44,477 nt of DNA, from contig JAAVFG010000002.1 in the NCBI GenBank assembly GCA_014800895.1, positions 1 through 44,477 of the forward strand, given 5' to 3'. Under the pieces are notes generated by a model. That model saw only the letters and a list, made by a program, of their open reading frames with translations, was not told where the DNA came from and searched no databases. This stretch comes from Bacteroidales bacterium (GTDB lineage: Bacteria; Bacteroidota; Bacteroidia; Bacteroidales; Muribaculaceae). Below, piece by piece: positions 16,592 to 24,844 of the stretch. The position numbers and the translations under genes were made by a program. The first letter of the stretch is position 1. The number at the start of each line of letters is the position of its first letter.

Positions 16592-17476
16592 TTATTTTCC
16601 GGAATCTTTACTACCGTCATTATTATCAGTATCCGGAGCGCTAGTGTTCTCAATATTCTGAGCCTGCTTGGAGGCGGCGGCTATAAGCTCCTTCACCTCC
16701 TTAGTGTCATTCTTATCAGCTCCATCAGGATGATTCTTCACATACTGGTGGTAGGCATCAATAAATGATAGAGTGGTGCCGTTTTTCTTTGATTCCTTAT
16801 TTCGCTGGGTCACAATATTTGTAACGTAAACCGTGAAGATCGGGAACATCATCATACCCAAAGCGGCTAACAGTACTGATAATACTCGTCCGACACCTGT
16901 TACGGCGGTGATATTTGATCCGACTGTCGTAACGTCCATCGCCGCCCACCATAGGGCATCCGTATACTTATTCACTAACGGATTGACTCCCGCCTCGAAA
17001 AGATAGAATGTCAGACTGGCGAAGTAGACCGTGGAAAGAAGGATGATAATATATGTAAAGAATAGACCGGAAGCACGGTTATATGTAAACCAGCTCATCA
17101 CGATCGCCAAGGCATAGCCTCCACGAATCAGGGGCATATACCTTATCAGATAGCTAACCTCCTGCGAGAGTTCGATGTGGTAGTGATATATGATCGCCTG
17201 ATATGGGATAGAGACAAGAAGGAAAATGAAATTTGTCCAGAAGAAATGCCATTTATCCTCTGAAACCAACAGCTCCGCGAAAAATACAAAAATAAATACC
17301 ATACAGATCCAGAACTGCCAACGCTGGAAGCTATACGCCTCGTAGAAAGTGGTATTCTTGAAACTATCATAGGAAATCATGCCGATAAGAAGAAGAGACA
17401 ACAGAAGAACGATAATCTGTAGGATCATCATGATTCCCCTTTTTCTAAAAAAACCGGCTAATAAAGAGTCTTTCAT
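16592..17476 (-). CDS. ion channel family protein with TTVGSN filter
   Basis: 294 residues. There are five or six hydrophobic segments, with the pore near the end: a pore helix (YTDALWWAAMDV) followed by TTVGSN (183-188) and the inner helix GRVLSVLLAALGMMMFPIFTVYV. Except for the filter this matches the pore module of voltage-gated-like K+ channels. The voltage-sensor-like half has a weak S4 (YLIRYMPLIRGGYALAI) with two arginines. The cytosolic C-terminal tail is hydrophilic (TKEVKELIAAASKQAQN...). The filter TTVGSN replaces the canonical TVGYG, so ion selectivity is uncertain. Single gene. Confidence 0.75.
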   Translation of the reverse strand: MKDSLLAGFFRKRGIMMILQIIVLLLSLLLIGMISYDSFKNTTFYEAYSFQRWQFWICMVFIFVFFAELLVSEDKWHFFWTNFIFLLVSIPYQAIIYHYHIELSQEVSYLIRYMPLIRGGYALAIVMSWFTYNRASGLFFTYIIILLSTVYFASLTFYLFEAGVNPLVNKYTDALWWAAMDVTTVGSNITAVTGVGRVLSVLLAALGMMMFPIFTVYVTNIVTQRNKESKKNGTTLSFIDAYHQYVKNHPDGADKNDTKEVKELIAAASKQAQNIENTSAPDTDNNDGSKDSGK

Positions 17477-17618
17477 ATAATAACCTTGATGCTTAAATTA
17501 ACTAAACTATTATAAACATTAAACGTTAAAATTATGTAAGAGTTCAAAAATAAGAATTCTAAAATCCTCGGATATTTGCGTCGGCACAGCAAAGAAATAA
17601 TATTAAAAACAGTATAGA

Positions 17619-18584
17619 ATGGCACAACTTTATTCTCCTTCACAGATGTTGAAGGAATTTCCCCGCACTTGTCTTCGCGGTGTAGGACAAGTAATGTTCC
17701 AAGATAATATGTGGACCGGACTCCTTTTTATGGCAGGTATCTTCTGGGGTGCTTATGCCGAAGGTTTCCCTACGGTTGCGTGGGGTGCAGTGGTTGGTTT
17801 GGTGGTATCTACCCTCGCCGGCTATCTTCTTCAGCTTCCCGATAAGAAAGGGGCTCAAGGTCTCTGGGGCTTCAACGGTGTATTAGTGGGATGCGCTTTT
17901 CCTACCTTCCTCGGTAATACAATATGGATGTGGATAGCGCTTGTTATCTGTTCGGCCATGACCACATGGGTCCAGTCAGGATTGGATAATGTCTTCGGGA
18001 GATGGAAACTATCCGCTTTCACTTTTCCCTTCGTGCTTTCCACATGGTTCTTCCTTCTTGCTGGAAGAATATTTCATGGGATGCCGGCTGAATATATGGG
18101 TAGCCCCGAGCTTCCTCATGACGTACATACTGCACTGAATGCAGGTTTTGGAGATCTTGTAGTCTACTGGCTTAAAGGTATTTCCCAGGTTTTCCTAATC
18201 AATAACTGGGTGACCGGTATCTTCTTCCTTGCCGCGCTTGCGGTATCTTCCATTCGTGCTGCCGTATGGGCAGCCATAGCATCTGCAATAGCACTCGCTA
18301 CAGCGATATTATGGCAGGCTCCCGGAGCGGACATAGCGGAGGGTCTTTACGGTTTCAGCGCCGTATTGACAGGTATCGCGCTCGGTGCCACTTTCTGTAA
18401 TTTCTCTTGGAAATCCGCTATCTGGGCGGTCATCGGAATTTTCATCACTGTCATCATACAGGCGGCGATGAATGCCTTCTTCTCCCCCATGGGTCTGCCT
18501 ACCTTGACCGGTCCCTTCTGTATCGGCACTTGGATCTTCCTCCTTCCCGCCTATCAGATGTTTGCTCCTAAGGCTGATAATTGA
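17619..18584 (+). CDS. urea transporter (UT family)
   Basis: 321-residue membrane protein of the urea transporter family (PF03253 type). It has two homologous halves, each with a pore motif: GLWGFNGVLVGCAFPTFLGN and GLYGFSAVLTGIALGATFCN. The phenylalanine-rich slots and LTGPFCIGTWIFLLP at the C-terminus are typical. It provides channel-like urea entry. It lies 5.3 kb from the ureD end of the urease genes, and an accessory island intervenes. The next gene is an MFS transporter 54 nt downstream, so they are probably co-transcribed. Confidence 0.93.
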   Translation: MAQLYSPSQMLKEFPRTCLRGVGQVMFQDNMWTGLLFMAGIFWGAYAEGFPTVAWGAVVGLVVSTLAGYLLQLPDKKGAQGLWGFNGVLVGCAFPTFLGNTIWMWIALVICSAMTTWVQSGLDNVFGRWKLSAFTFPFVLSTWFFLLAGRIFHGMPAEYMGSPELPHDVHTALNAGFGDLVVYWLKGISQVFLINNWVTGIFFLAALAVSSIRAAVWAAIASAIALATAILWQAPGADIAEGLYGFSAVLTGIALGATFCNFSWKSAIWAVIGIFITVIIQAAMNAFFSPMGLPTLTGPFCIGTWIFLLPAYQMFAPKADN

Positions 18585-18638
18585 TCTTATCCTGCCACTT
18601 TTCAATCATAAATTCATCTACGTTATCAATACAGAAAT

Positions 18639-20057
18639 ATGGCTGATATAACAAAGCAGAATATCAATGATATGTCTCTTACGTGGAGACATTATTATAT
18701 TGTTGCTGTGGCATCGCTCGGGCAGCTGATTGGTACGGCTGTCGCTACAGTTGCCGGGGTGATTATACCCATGCTTAATATTCTTGCTCATCCCGAATTA
18801 TCTACTTTTATGCAGGGACTCATAGGATGTGTGGATCTGATAGGTATAGCTATCGGGTCGGTCATCTTCGGCTCTCTCAGTGACCGATACGGCTATCTCT
18901 TCTTCTTCCGATTCTGTCCTGCCCTCATATTAGTGGCATCTTTAATCTCTATCTTTATTCCGAATGTAGCTGTCCTTACAGTCTGCCTCTTCCTCGTAGG
19001 ATTAGGTATCGGTGGAGAATACTCGCTCGACTCCGGCTATGTTTCTATTCTTATGCCTGTACGCTATCGCGCACTCATGGTCGGAGTGACCAAGACTGCA
19101 TCTGCTTTGGGTAATATTCTGGCGGCTGCTCTCTGCTTCTGGATTATTCTTGATACTAAGAATCCTAAGGACTGGCACTCTCTGATGTGGATTGTTGCGG
19201 GAATTGCTGCCTTGATGTTGCTATTGCGTGTCAAATGGTATGAGTCTCCTAACTGGTTGCTTAATCATGGCGAGAAAGAAGCGGCTGAAAAAGCTACTGA
19301 AGACTTTCTCGGGAAAGATGTATATCTTCCTGAGCCAGATCCTCAGGCACCCGGTGCCGCTCCCGCTGTTTCTACAAAGCAAGCTTTGAAGAAACAGAAT
19401 GAATCTCTATTCTCCTTTATTATCAATAACGGAAAACGAGTGATTCTGAGCGGTGTTCCCTGGGCATGCGAAGGATTAGGAGTATATGGTATTGGTGTCT
19501 TTCTCCCGATTCTGGTGATGGCGTTGGGATTGCAGCATGTCGAGCCACATGAAGCGGAGATTCTTCATGTAGCCTCTTCCGTAGAGATCACACTATGGAT
19601 CAGCTGTATCATGCTCCCCGGCTTTATCCTCGGTCTTTGGCTTATTAATAGGAAGAAGAGTATTACAGCCATCCAATCTGTTGGTTTCTGGCTATGTGCC
19701 GCAACATTGATAATCCTGCTCCTCTCCTATCATTTCAACTGGAACAAATGGATATCTATCGGCGCATTCATGGGCTTTGAGCTTTTCCTCAATATGGGAC
19801 CGCATCTTATCACATACGTTCTTCCTCCGAAAGTATACCCGGTAGAGACTCGTGGTGAGGGAGTCGGTATAGCAGCAGCCATTGGTAAGATAGGCGCGGT
19901 AATCGGTGTATTCTGCATCCCAATGCTTCTCAAGGGAGGAGGCGCCTCATTAGTTTTAATCGTTTCTATAATCGTGATGGCAGCAGGCGCGATCATCACA
20001 AATATCTACGGCCATCTCGTACAGGATAACGAAAAGAAACAGGGATCGAATCAATAG
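18639..20057 (+). CDS. MFS transporter, substrate unknown
   Basis: 472 residues with twelve predicted membrane segments. The A-motif-like GSVIFGSLSDRYGYLFFFR lies between segments 2 and 3. VGLGIGGEYSLDSGYVSILMPVRYRALMVG resembles the sugar-porter and aromatic-acid symporter groups. A central cytosolic loop (residues about 210-265) contains a Pro/Ala-rich piece (PEPDPQAPGAAPAVS). Late motif: YPVETRGEGVGIAAAIGKIGAVIG. It follows the urea transporter by 54 nt, so a link to urea or nitrogen use is possible but unproven. A hairpin terminator follows. Confidence 0.82.
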   Translation: MADITKQNINDMSLTWRHYYIVAVASLGQLIGTAVATVAGVIIPMLNILAHPELSTFMQGLIGCVDLIGIAIGSVIFGSLSDRYGYLFFFRFCPALILVASLISIFIPNVAVLTVCLFLVGLGIGGEYSLDSGYVSILMPVRYRALMVGVTKTASALGNILAAALCFWIILDTKNPKDWHSLMWIVAGIAALMLLLRVKWYESPNWLLNHGEKEAAEKATEDFLGKDVYLPEPDPQAPGAAPAVSTKQALKKQNESLFSFIINNGKRVILSGVPWACEGLGVYGIGVFLPILVMALGLQHVEPHEAEILHVASSVEITLWISCIMLPGFILGLWLINRKKSITAIQSVGFWLCAATLIILLLSYHFNWNKWISIGAFMGFELFLNMGPHLITYVLPPKVYPVETRGEGVGIAAAIGKIGAVIGVFCIPMLLKGGGASLVLIVSIIVMAAGAIITNIYGHLVQDNEKKQGSNQ

Positions 20058-20104
20058 CTTATAGAATATAGTATACTATACTTTTATACATTTATATAAA
20101 ACAT

Positions 20105-20141
20105 GTCCATAACTTGCTGATTTGTCAGCGAAGTTATGGAC
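20105..20141 (+). terminator. hairpin after the MFS gene
   Basis: GTCCATAACTT (20105-20115) pairs with AAGTTATGGAC (20131-20141). CTGA/TCAG extends the stem inside, around a TTTG loop. The downstream TATTTATATT is only moderately T-rich. It marks the left border of the accessory island. Confidence 0.65.
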
Positions 20142-20167
20142 TATTTATATTGTGCGAAAAGAGGCAA

Positions 20168-20377
20168 TTAACGAGATAATTCTTCAATAACGGCAACTGC
20201 TTCTGCCTGATTTTCTTCTGTGGCTCCGACTTTTGCAAAACGCACTATCCCATCCTTATCTACAACAATAGTCAAAGGGAATCCTTCTTTTCTAACAAGA
20301 GCAACTAAATCCGACGCCTCTTGAAGATGTATCCACGTAAATTTAGTTTGAGGTGTACGTCCATGATAACCATACAA
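20168..20377 (-). pseudogene. C-terminal fragment of a thioredoxin/TlpA-like protein
   Basis: 69 residues matching only the second half of a thioredoxin fold: the cis-proline strand GFPLTIVVDKDGIVRFAKVG and a final helix (ENQAEAVAVIEELSR). The N-terminal half with the CxxC active site is absent. Just upstream on the same strand is an unrelated gene end (20393), 15 nt away. This suggests the 5' part was lost when the neighbouring block was inserted or rearranged. If translated from the ATG at 20377 it would not be an oxidoreductase. A new small protein is a less likely alternative. Confidence 0.6.
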
Positions 20378-20392
20378 CAGTTTATCACCATA

Positions 20393-20698
20393 TTATCTTC
20401 TTTTACTGATATATTCACGATTTACTCGATATACAAGCACTCCATACAGAACAGCGAAAATAATTGTAAATAAGGCTGCCACTCCTTTGAGAAACAATAC
20501 ATTTAGATCAGAAATTTGCTTCACCCAAATCACCCTAACCAACAGGAGGGCGATCGTGATTGAAATGAATATGACTGCACAGTATTTTAATTTTCTATTA
20601 GCTGGTTTATTATATAAATTTTTGATTTCGTCATGCGGACCAATTTCAATCATTCCCATAAGACCATAATAAACTTTAATTTTGTAATCAGCTTCCAA
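20393..20698 (-). CDS. small two-segment membrane protein (101 aa)
   Basis: No family recognised. 101 residues: a soluble N-terminus (MEADYKIKVYYGLMGMIEIGPHDEIKNLYN), then two membrane helices (LKYCAVIFISITIALLLVRVIWV and LFLKGVAALFTIIFAVLYGVLVY) and a basic end (RVNREYISKRR). It has lower GC than its surroundings and lies 4 nt downstream of the KilA-N gene end on the same strand, so co-transcription is likely. Topology is probably both ends in the cytoplasm. Confidence 0.6.
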   Translation of the reverse strand: MEADYKIKVYYGLMGMIEIGPHDEIKNLYNKPANRKLKYCAVIFISITIALLLVRVIWVKQISDLNVLFLKGVAALFTIIFAVLYGVLVYRVNREYISKRR

Positions 20699-20702
20699 TT
20701 GG

Positions 20703-21503
20703 TTATTTCAATAATCTCCTCTCATCATCACTTTCCAATACACTCATCTGATGAATAGCGATTTGGTTGAGTTTGATAAGTCTTTCGGATTGCGGAAGTC
20801 CCTGCTCGATGAATACAGCATTAAGGCTTTCCATATTGGAGAGGCATATGAGTTCGTTGATAGATGCATAATCGCGGATATTCCCCTTCAATTCAGGATT
20901 AACCTCACGCCATTGTTTCGCAGTCATTCCGAACATAGCCACGTTCAATACATCGGCTTCATTGGCATAAATAATGCATGCCTGTGCTTTAGTGACCTCA
21001 GCCGGGATAAGATTTAGCTTGATCGCATCTGTATGTATTCGGTAGTTTATTTTCGACAACTCTCGTTTCGCTGACCAACCCAGTGTCTTTTGTTCCTCTT
21101 CCTTTAATCTTTGGAACTCCTTAACGATGTAAACTTTGAACTCGGGGCTTATCCACATTGCAAACTCAAACGCTATATCCTTGTGTGCGTATGTGCCACC
21201 ATAACGCCCTGCTTTGGCTTGAAGGGATATTGCTTTGGTACGCGCTACAAATTCTTTTACACTTATCTTAAAACTGTTAAGACCCGACTGATTTCTAATT
21301 GTGGCGAATTCGCCATAATTAAAATTGGGATTATACACTTTCTCCCAAATACCGATAAACTCAAGTGTATTACGATTTCGTAGCCAATCTGTTATGAAAA
21401 ACTCCCCATCCTTGGCGCGTATCATATCAGTGAGGCAGATATAGTCCTCTCCGTTGACTTTTACAACATTAACTTCTGTGTCTTTTACTGTTATTTTAGC
21501 CAT
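20703..21503 (-). CDS. KilA-N domain protein
   Basis: 266 residues. The N-terminal two-thirds is a KilA-N domain, common in phages, viruses and mobile regions: VNGEDYICLTDMIRAKDGEFFITDWLRNRNTLEFIGIWEKVYNPNF, then SVKEFVARTKAISLQAKAGRYGGTYAHKDIAFEFAMWISPEFKVYIVKEFQRLK. A C-terminal helical extension follows (STINYR...LICLSNMESLNAVFIEQGLPQSERLIKLNQIAI). The domain binds DNA in known examples. The gene is AT-rich with its own -7 element. No phage structural genes or integrase are nearby. It probably came in with the rest of the 20168-22447 island. Confidence 0.88.
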   Translation of the reverse strand: MAKITVKDTEVNVVKVNGEDYICLTDMIRAKDGEFFITDWLRNRNTLEFIGIWEKVYNPNFNYGEFATIRNQSGLNSFKISVKEFVARTKAISLQAKAGRYGGTYAHKDIAFEFAMWISPEFKVYIVKEFQRLKEEEQKTLGWSAKRELSKINYRIHTDAIKLNLIPAEVTKAQACIIYANEADVLNVAMFGMTAKQWREVNPELKGNIRDYASINELICLSNMESLNAVFIEQGLPQSERLIKLNQIAIHQMSVLESDDERRLLK

Positions 21504-21530
21504 TTGAATTTATATGCTTTGTTTAGAATG

Positions 21531-21538
21531 CAAAAATA
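21531..21538 (-). promoter_or_regulatory. -7 element of the KilA-N gene
   Basis: On the minus strand TATTTTTG (21538-21531) fits TAnnTTTG, 27 nt upstream of the ATG. No matching -33 TTTG was found. Confidence 0.45.
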
Positions 21539-21709
21539 CAAAACTAACGCAAGGGAACACATTTTTTGCCGTATCCTTTCAAAATCTGTACCATTCCTGT
21601 GTTCTTTTCTATAAATCTATGCTGATTATAAGCATAGTAAGAACTTTCAATATGATTATTTTCATATGCTTGTTATTAAATACACTTACTATTCTCTACT
21701 CGCTGCAGA

Positions 21710-22447
21710 TTATTTTGAGTTTCGTTTTACCTTAGCAAATACTTTGGTAAAGTAACTATTCATATAATCCACGAGAGCGGACGAAGTTGGAGCAATGACA
21801 TATTCCGTTTTTATCTGCCCCATAGAATTATCTTTAACTGAATCCAAAGGAACAATCATTAAGGTTTCAGGCGCCGATGGCGTGCCTCCTACTCCAAGAG
21901 CAATCAGAACTTTTCTATGGCTATCCCTTTGGAATTGACGGTAGCGGGTGAGTTGCCAATCCTTAAAAGCTACTTTTCCGTTGTTCCAGTTAGAACGATA
22001 CTTACATTCAATGTAATAGTCTATCTCTCCATTGCCTCTTTTCTGTTGTATATGCAAATCAGGATTCTTGCAAGACTCAGCAACTACACCGGCAGAGGAT
22101 ACGGCGTCTTGAGTACGATCAAGAAGCTTGAATCTCCAATCTGCCAATAGATTCACAACAAAATCCTCAAAGGAGTTACCCTTAGACTTCGAATCTTCTT
22201 CTGGAGTTTTTGAGGGTTTCTCCAGCTGTGCCGTAGATTCAGTTACTGACGGCTCAGTTACAGCCAAAGCATTTGCAACCGTAGAGTTATAATCAGAGTA
22301 ATTTGTTTGATTCTCAATAGGCGTGCTATCAACTAATGACTCCTTCCTTTCCGTCGGATTAGTTTTTGTTGTTACTATTACTATTCCACTTATCAGAAGG
22401 ACTGCGCCTATCACAATCATTATTATTCCCATATTTCGTCTTTTCAT
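21710..22447 (-). CDS. membrane-anchored PD-(D/E)XK nuclease-like protein
   Basis: 245 residues. One N-terminal membrane segment (MGIIMIVIGAVLLISGIVIVTT) and a Ser/Thr/Pro-rich linker (about 28-88) lead to a C-terminal restriction-endonuclease-like domain. The signature residues are visible: Glu in NSFEDFVVNLL, Asp in NPDLHIQQ, and the D/ExK motif GEIDYYIECKYR, followed by the helix DWQLTRYRQFQ. This fits PD-(D/E)XK nucleases of the Mrr/PDDEXK type. A single signal-anchor with basic MKRR would place the domain outside the inner membrane, but topology is uncertain. It lies 206 nt upstream of the KilA-N gene on the same strand. Confidence 0.72.
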   Translation of the reverse strand: MKRRNMGIIMIVIGAVLLISGIVIVTTKTNPTERKESLVDSTPIENQTNYSDYNSTVANALAVTEPSVTESTAQLEKPSKTPEEDSKSKGNSFEDFVVNLLADWRFKLLDRTQDAVSSAGVVAESCKNPDLHIQQKRGNGEIDYYIECKYRSNWNNGKVAFKDWQLTRYRQFQRDSHRKVLIALGVGGTPSAPETLMIVPLDSVKDNSMGQIKTEYVIAPTSSALVDYMNSYFTKVFAKVKRNSK

Positions 22448-22500
22448 AAATTGACATTAATTTTGCCTTTTCATTCCTTATTTTACCCCAGATCTTTCTC

Positions 22501-23004
22501 TTAAAATCTTATCTTATGCCTGGTAGCCTGAAATGATACTTTCTGGAGCATGAAGATGGGAATGGTAGCTCCTATCACCATGCCTAATAGAATAAAGAAG
22601 CAGGTCAGTCCGTTGCTGGCAAAGAGATAAAAATATTTCTCAAAATTCCCTTCCGACCCCTGATATAGACACATCACTAATCCTCCGAACATCTTATAGG
22701 CATATATACCCGGTATCATCGGCAATAAGGAGGGATAGAGATAAGTCTCCGCCGGCACTTTCGTCTTCGGTGAAAGCAGCACTGATAATGTCCCTATCAA
22801 TAACGATGCCAAGGTCGTGGCTATAACAATATGCACAGTCAATGGAGAGAATTTCATCAGAAGAAAGCGGAAAGAATGTCCCACAGCCGCTATGAGCGCA
22901 CACCATATATAGGCATTGCGCGGCGGACGGCTGATTGCTGCAAAACCGATTGCTGCGATCCCGGCAAATATAGCATCCTGTAAAAACTCAAAGACTATAT
23001 CCAT
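22501..23004 (-). CDS. threonine/serine exporter, ThrE_2-type subunit
   Basis: 167 residues from the ATG at 23004. The longer frame to 23046 would overlap the upstream gene and adds MYHCFRNFLAAIYT, which is unlike family N-termini. It contains five hydrophobic segments of the ThrE_2 module (FAGIAAIGFAAISRPPRNAYIWCALIAAVGHSFRFLLM, LYPSLLPMIPGIYAYKMFGGLVM). With the preceding gene it forms a split ThrE exporter for threonine, serine or similar small molecules. It is the last gene of the urease accessory operon. The substrate is unproven. Confidence 0.85.
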   Translation of the reverse strand: MDIVFEFLQDAIFAGIAAIGFAAISRPPRNAYIWCALIAAVGHSFRFLLMKFSPLTVHIVIATTLASLLIGTLSVLLSPKTKVPAETYLYPSLLPMIPGIYAYKMFGGLVMCLYQGSEGNFEKYFYLFASNGLTCFFILLGMVIGATIPIFMLQKVSFQATRHKIRF

Positions 23005-23029
23005 AGTATAAATAGCTGCTAAAAAATTT

Positions 23030-23845
23030 CTAAAACAATGATACACCCATCAGCCACATCCCTAATCCTAAACCCACGGAGAGACAGAATGTGAGCACGA
23101 CAGCATTCATCAGGCGTCCGAAGGCACAGATATAATGCTTGTCAAGCATGTCTGAGAAGGAATTGATAAAGGGGATGCCGGGAACAAGATATAAGACTGA
23201 GGTACCGATGGCAATATCCGGAGTGGAGGAAATCCCAAACACTCCATCGCCGGCTGCCAGGATGGTTGAGAAAAAGGCACATAGTATCACCGTTACCCTA
23301 AAATCCACTTTCTTCTCCGCCAACAGGATCTTCAGATTATATCCTATGAAAACAGCTACAAAAACCACTGCCATCGCCAGAAAGTCACCATTGAAAAGAC
23401 GACAGAAAGCGGCATTAGCAAGCCCTACTATAAATGGTAATGAAAAAAGATCCTTGTATGGCATATGGATCAATCGCTTCAACACATCTCTCGCCTCATG
23501 AAAGGATATCTTACCATCGGCAATCTGCCAGCTAAGCTTGCTTAATCTGGTATTGAGATCAAAACTGATCGGTCCATCCCCTATTGATGTGATTTCCGTA
23601 ACAACCTCCTTATAATCGGGATCGCTGACCGTCAGATGTATATGCCGGGGGAGAATGGTGACCTCCACTTTCATTCCGTATGCTTCCGCAATTCGATCTA
23701 CATTCTTTTTAAGGCGTATGCACGTTGCGCCGGCTGTAAAGAGCGCGGCACTATACCGAGCAAGGAATGCACACATCTCCAAAGCCGGAGCGGCACATCC
23801 CTTGCTATCATTATCTATTAGTTCTATTACTTCTTCTTGCATCAA
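23030..23845 (-). CDS. threonine/serine exporter, ThrE N-terminal subunit
   Basis: 271 residues. A cytosolic N-terminal domain (CAFLARYSAALFTAGATCIRLKKNVDRIAEAYGMKVEVTILPRHIHLTV) comes before five membrane segments. The conserved VYLVPGIPFINSFSDMLDKHY motif is visible as LVPGIPFINSFSDML. This is the ThrE domain (PF06738 type). It starts 13 nt after the ureD stop, so it is in the urease accessory transcription unit. Only 25 nt separate it from its ThrE_2 partner. Confidence 0.87.
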   Translation of the reverse strand: MMQEEVIELIDNDSKGCAAPALEMCAFLARYSAALFTAGATCIRLKKNVDRIAEAYGMKVEVTILPRHIHLTVSDPDYKEVVTEITSIGDGPISFDLNTRLSKLSWQIADGKISFHEARDVLKRLIHMPYKDLFSLPFIVGLANAAFCRLFNGDFLAMAVVFVAVFIGYNLKILLAEKKVDFRVTVILCAFFSTILAAGDGVFGISSTPDIAIGTSVLYLVPGIPFINSFSDMLDKHYICAFGRLMNAVVLTFCLSVGLGLGMWLMGVSLF

Positions 23846-23858
23846 AAGGCGTTTTAGT

Positions 23859-24830
23859 TTATCTCCAGGGAAATTCCTTAGGTACAGGCTTACCCTTTAC
23901 CTCCATTCTTACCTTTGAACAGAATTCCCGTACTATTTTCTTCACCGGTCCCGGCTCCATTCCCAACACTTTAAAGAGAAGACCCGCATCATTAGGGAGA
24001 TGTGTGATACCGACAGCTATCTTATTCTCTCTGTCAATATAGGCATCAGTAGCGGCATATATCTTATCGGCATGCTCTTTGGGAGTCATGACAATAACAT
24101 TAGCGAAAACGTCATACTCCCCCATCACGCCAAGCTGACGCACCGGCACTTTATTGGGATCTATCACAAATTTCTCACGGAAGAGCTGCTTCCCGTCCGG
24201 ACGCTCGCCATGCGAACATACCGACAGTATATCATACTCGAAGAGCTCTCCCTCCTTGTAATATTTCCGTCCTCCCATATATATCTCGGAGTAGAATACA
24301 GTCGCCGTAGGATGCACATTCATACGGGTGTCACAAATAAAGCGGGTATGCTTACAGGGAATGACAGGCTCGGGCATAAACTCCAGATAGGCATTCTCCT
24401 CAAGCACGATATTCTGGATCATACCGCTGTAATTATAACGCATCTCCGCAAGCTTTGTCGCCGCGCCGGTTGAGATCCATGCAAACGCATCTTTCTTTAC
24501 CGTGATATCCTGCTGATAACGGTCGCCATCCACATTCGGACCTCCGGACGACAGGATATAGACACACGGCATCTCCGGCATAGCCTGATCGAAATAGAGC
24601 TCCTGCTGCACGATCAGAGGCACACGTCGGTCAAGATCACGCATGATGCTTTTCCCATCCTTATCAAGCTCGAATCCCATCCGTAGATAGCCATGTTTAC
24701 CCGGAGCTCCCACATACATCTGCGGGGGCTCGGTAAGATATGGCTGCATCTCCCGGGCGGTGGCGAAATCTACCTCCGGAATGGTGAGATCCTTCAGTTT
24801 TTCATATTTCTGAAAATTGCTGAAATCCAT
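23859..24830 (-). CDS. ureD: urease accessory protein UreD (UreH)
   Basis: 323 residues. UreD is the scaffold that joins UreF and UreG to the urease apoenzyme for nickel insertion. Motifs are LYFDQAMPEMPCVYILSSGGPNVDGDRYQQDI, WISTGAATKLAEM, LEFMPEPVIPCKHTRF, GEYDVFANVIVMTP and LPNDAGLLFKVLGMEP. The last agrees with the common UreD C-terminal GLLLRVLG-type motif. It is slightly longer than most UreD proteins, with an N-terminal extension before APGKHGYLRMGFEL. It is 14 nt downstream of ureG. Confidence 0.95.
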   Translation of the reverse strand: MDFSNFQKYEKLKDLTIPEVDFATAREMQPYLTEPPQMYVGAPGKHGYLRMGFELDKDGKSIMRDLDRRVPLIVQQELYFDQAMPEMPCVYILSSGGPNVDGDRYQQDITVKKDAFAWISTGAATKLAEMRYNYSGMIQNIVLEENAYLEFMPEPVIPCKHTRFICDTRMNVHPTATVFYSEIYMGGRKYYKEGELFEYDILSVCSHGERPDGKQLFREKFVIDPNKVPVRQLGVMGEYDVFANVIVMTPKEHADKIYAATDAYIDRENKIAVGITHLPNDAGLLFKVLGMEPGPVKKIVREFCSKVRMEVKGKPVPKEFPWR

Positions 24831-24844
24831 AGGCTTTACCCTTC

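Noticed and set aside
21514..21735. hydrophobic 73-codon frame upstream of the KilA-N gene
   Set aside because: It is AT-rich and low in complexity, overlaps the end of the nuclease-like gene and contains the likely KilA-N promoter. I treat the gap as intergenic.
20168..22447. Prophage
   Set aside because: KilA-N suggests phage ancestry, but there is no integrase, terminase, capsid, tail or attachment-site repeat, so only a small island is supported.
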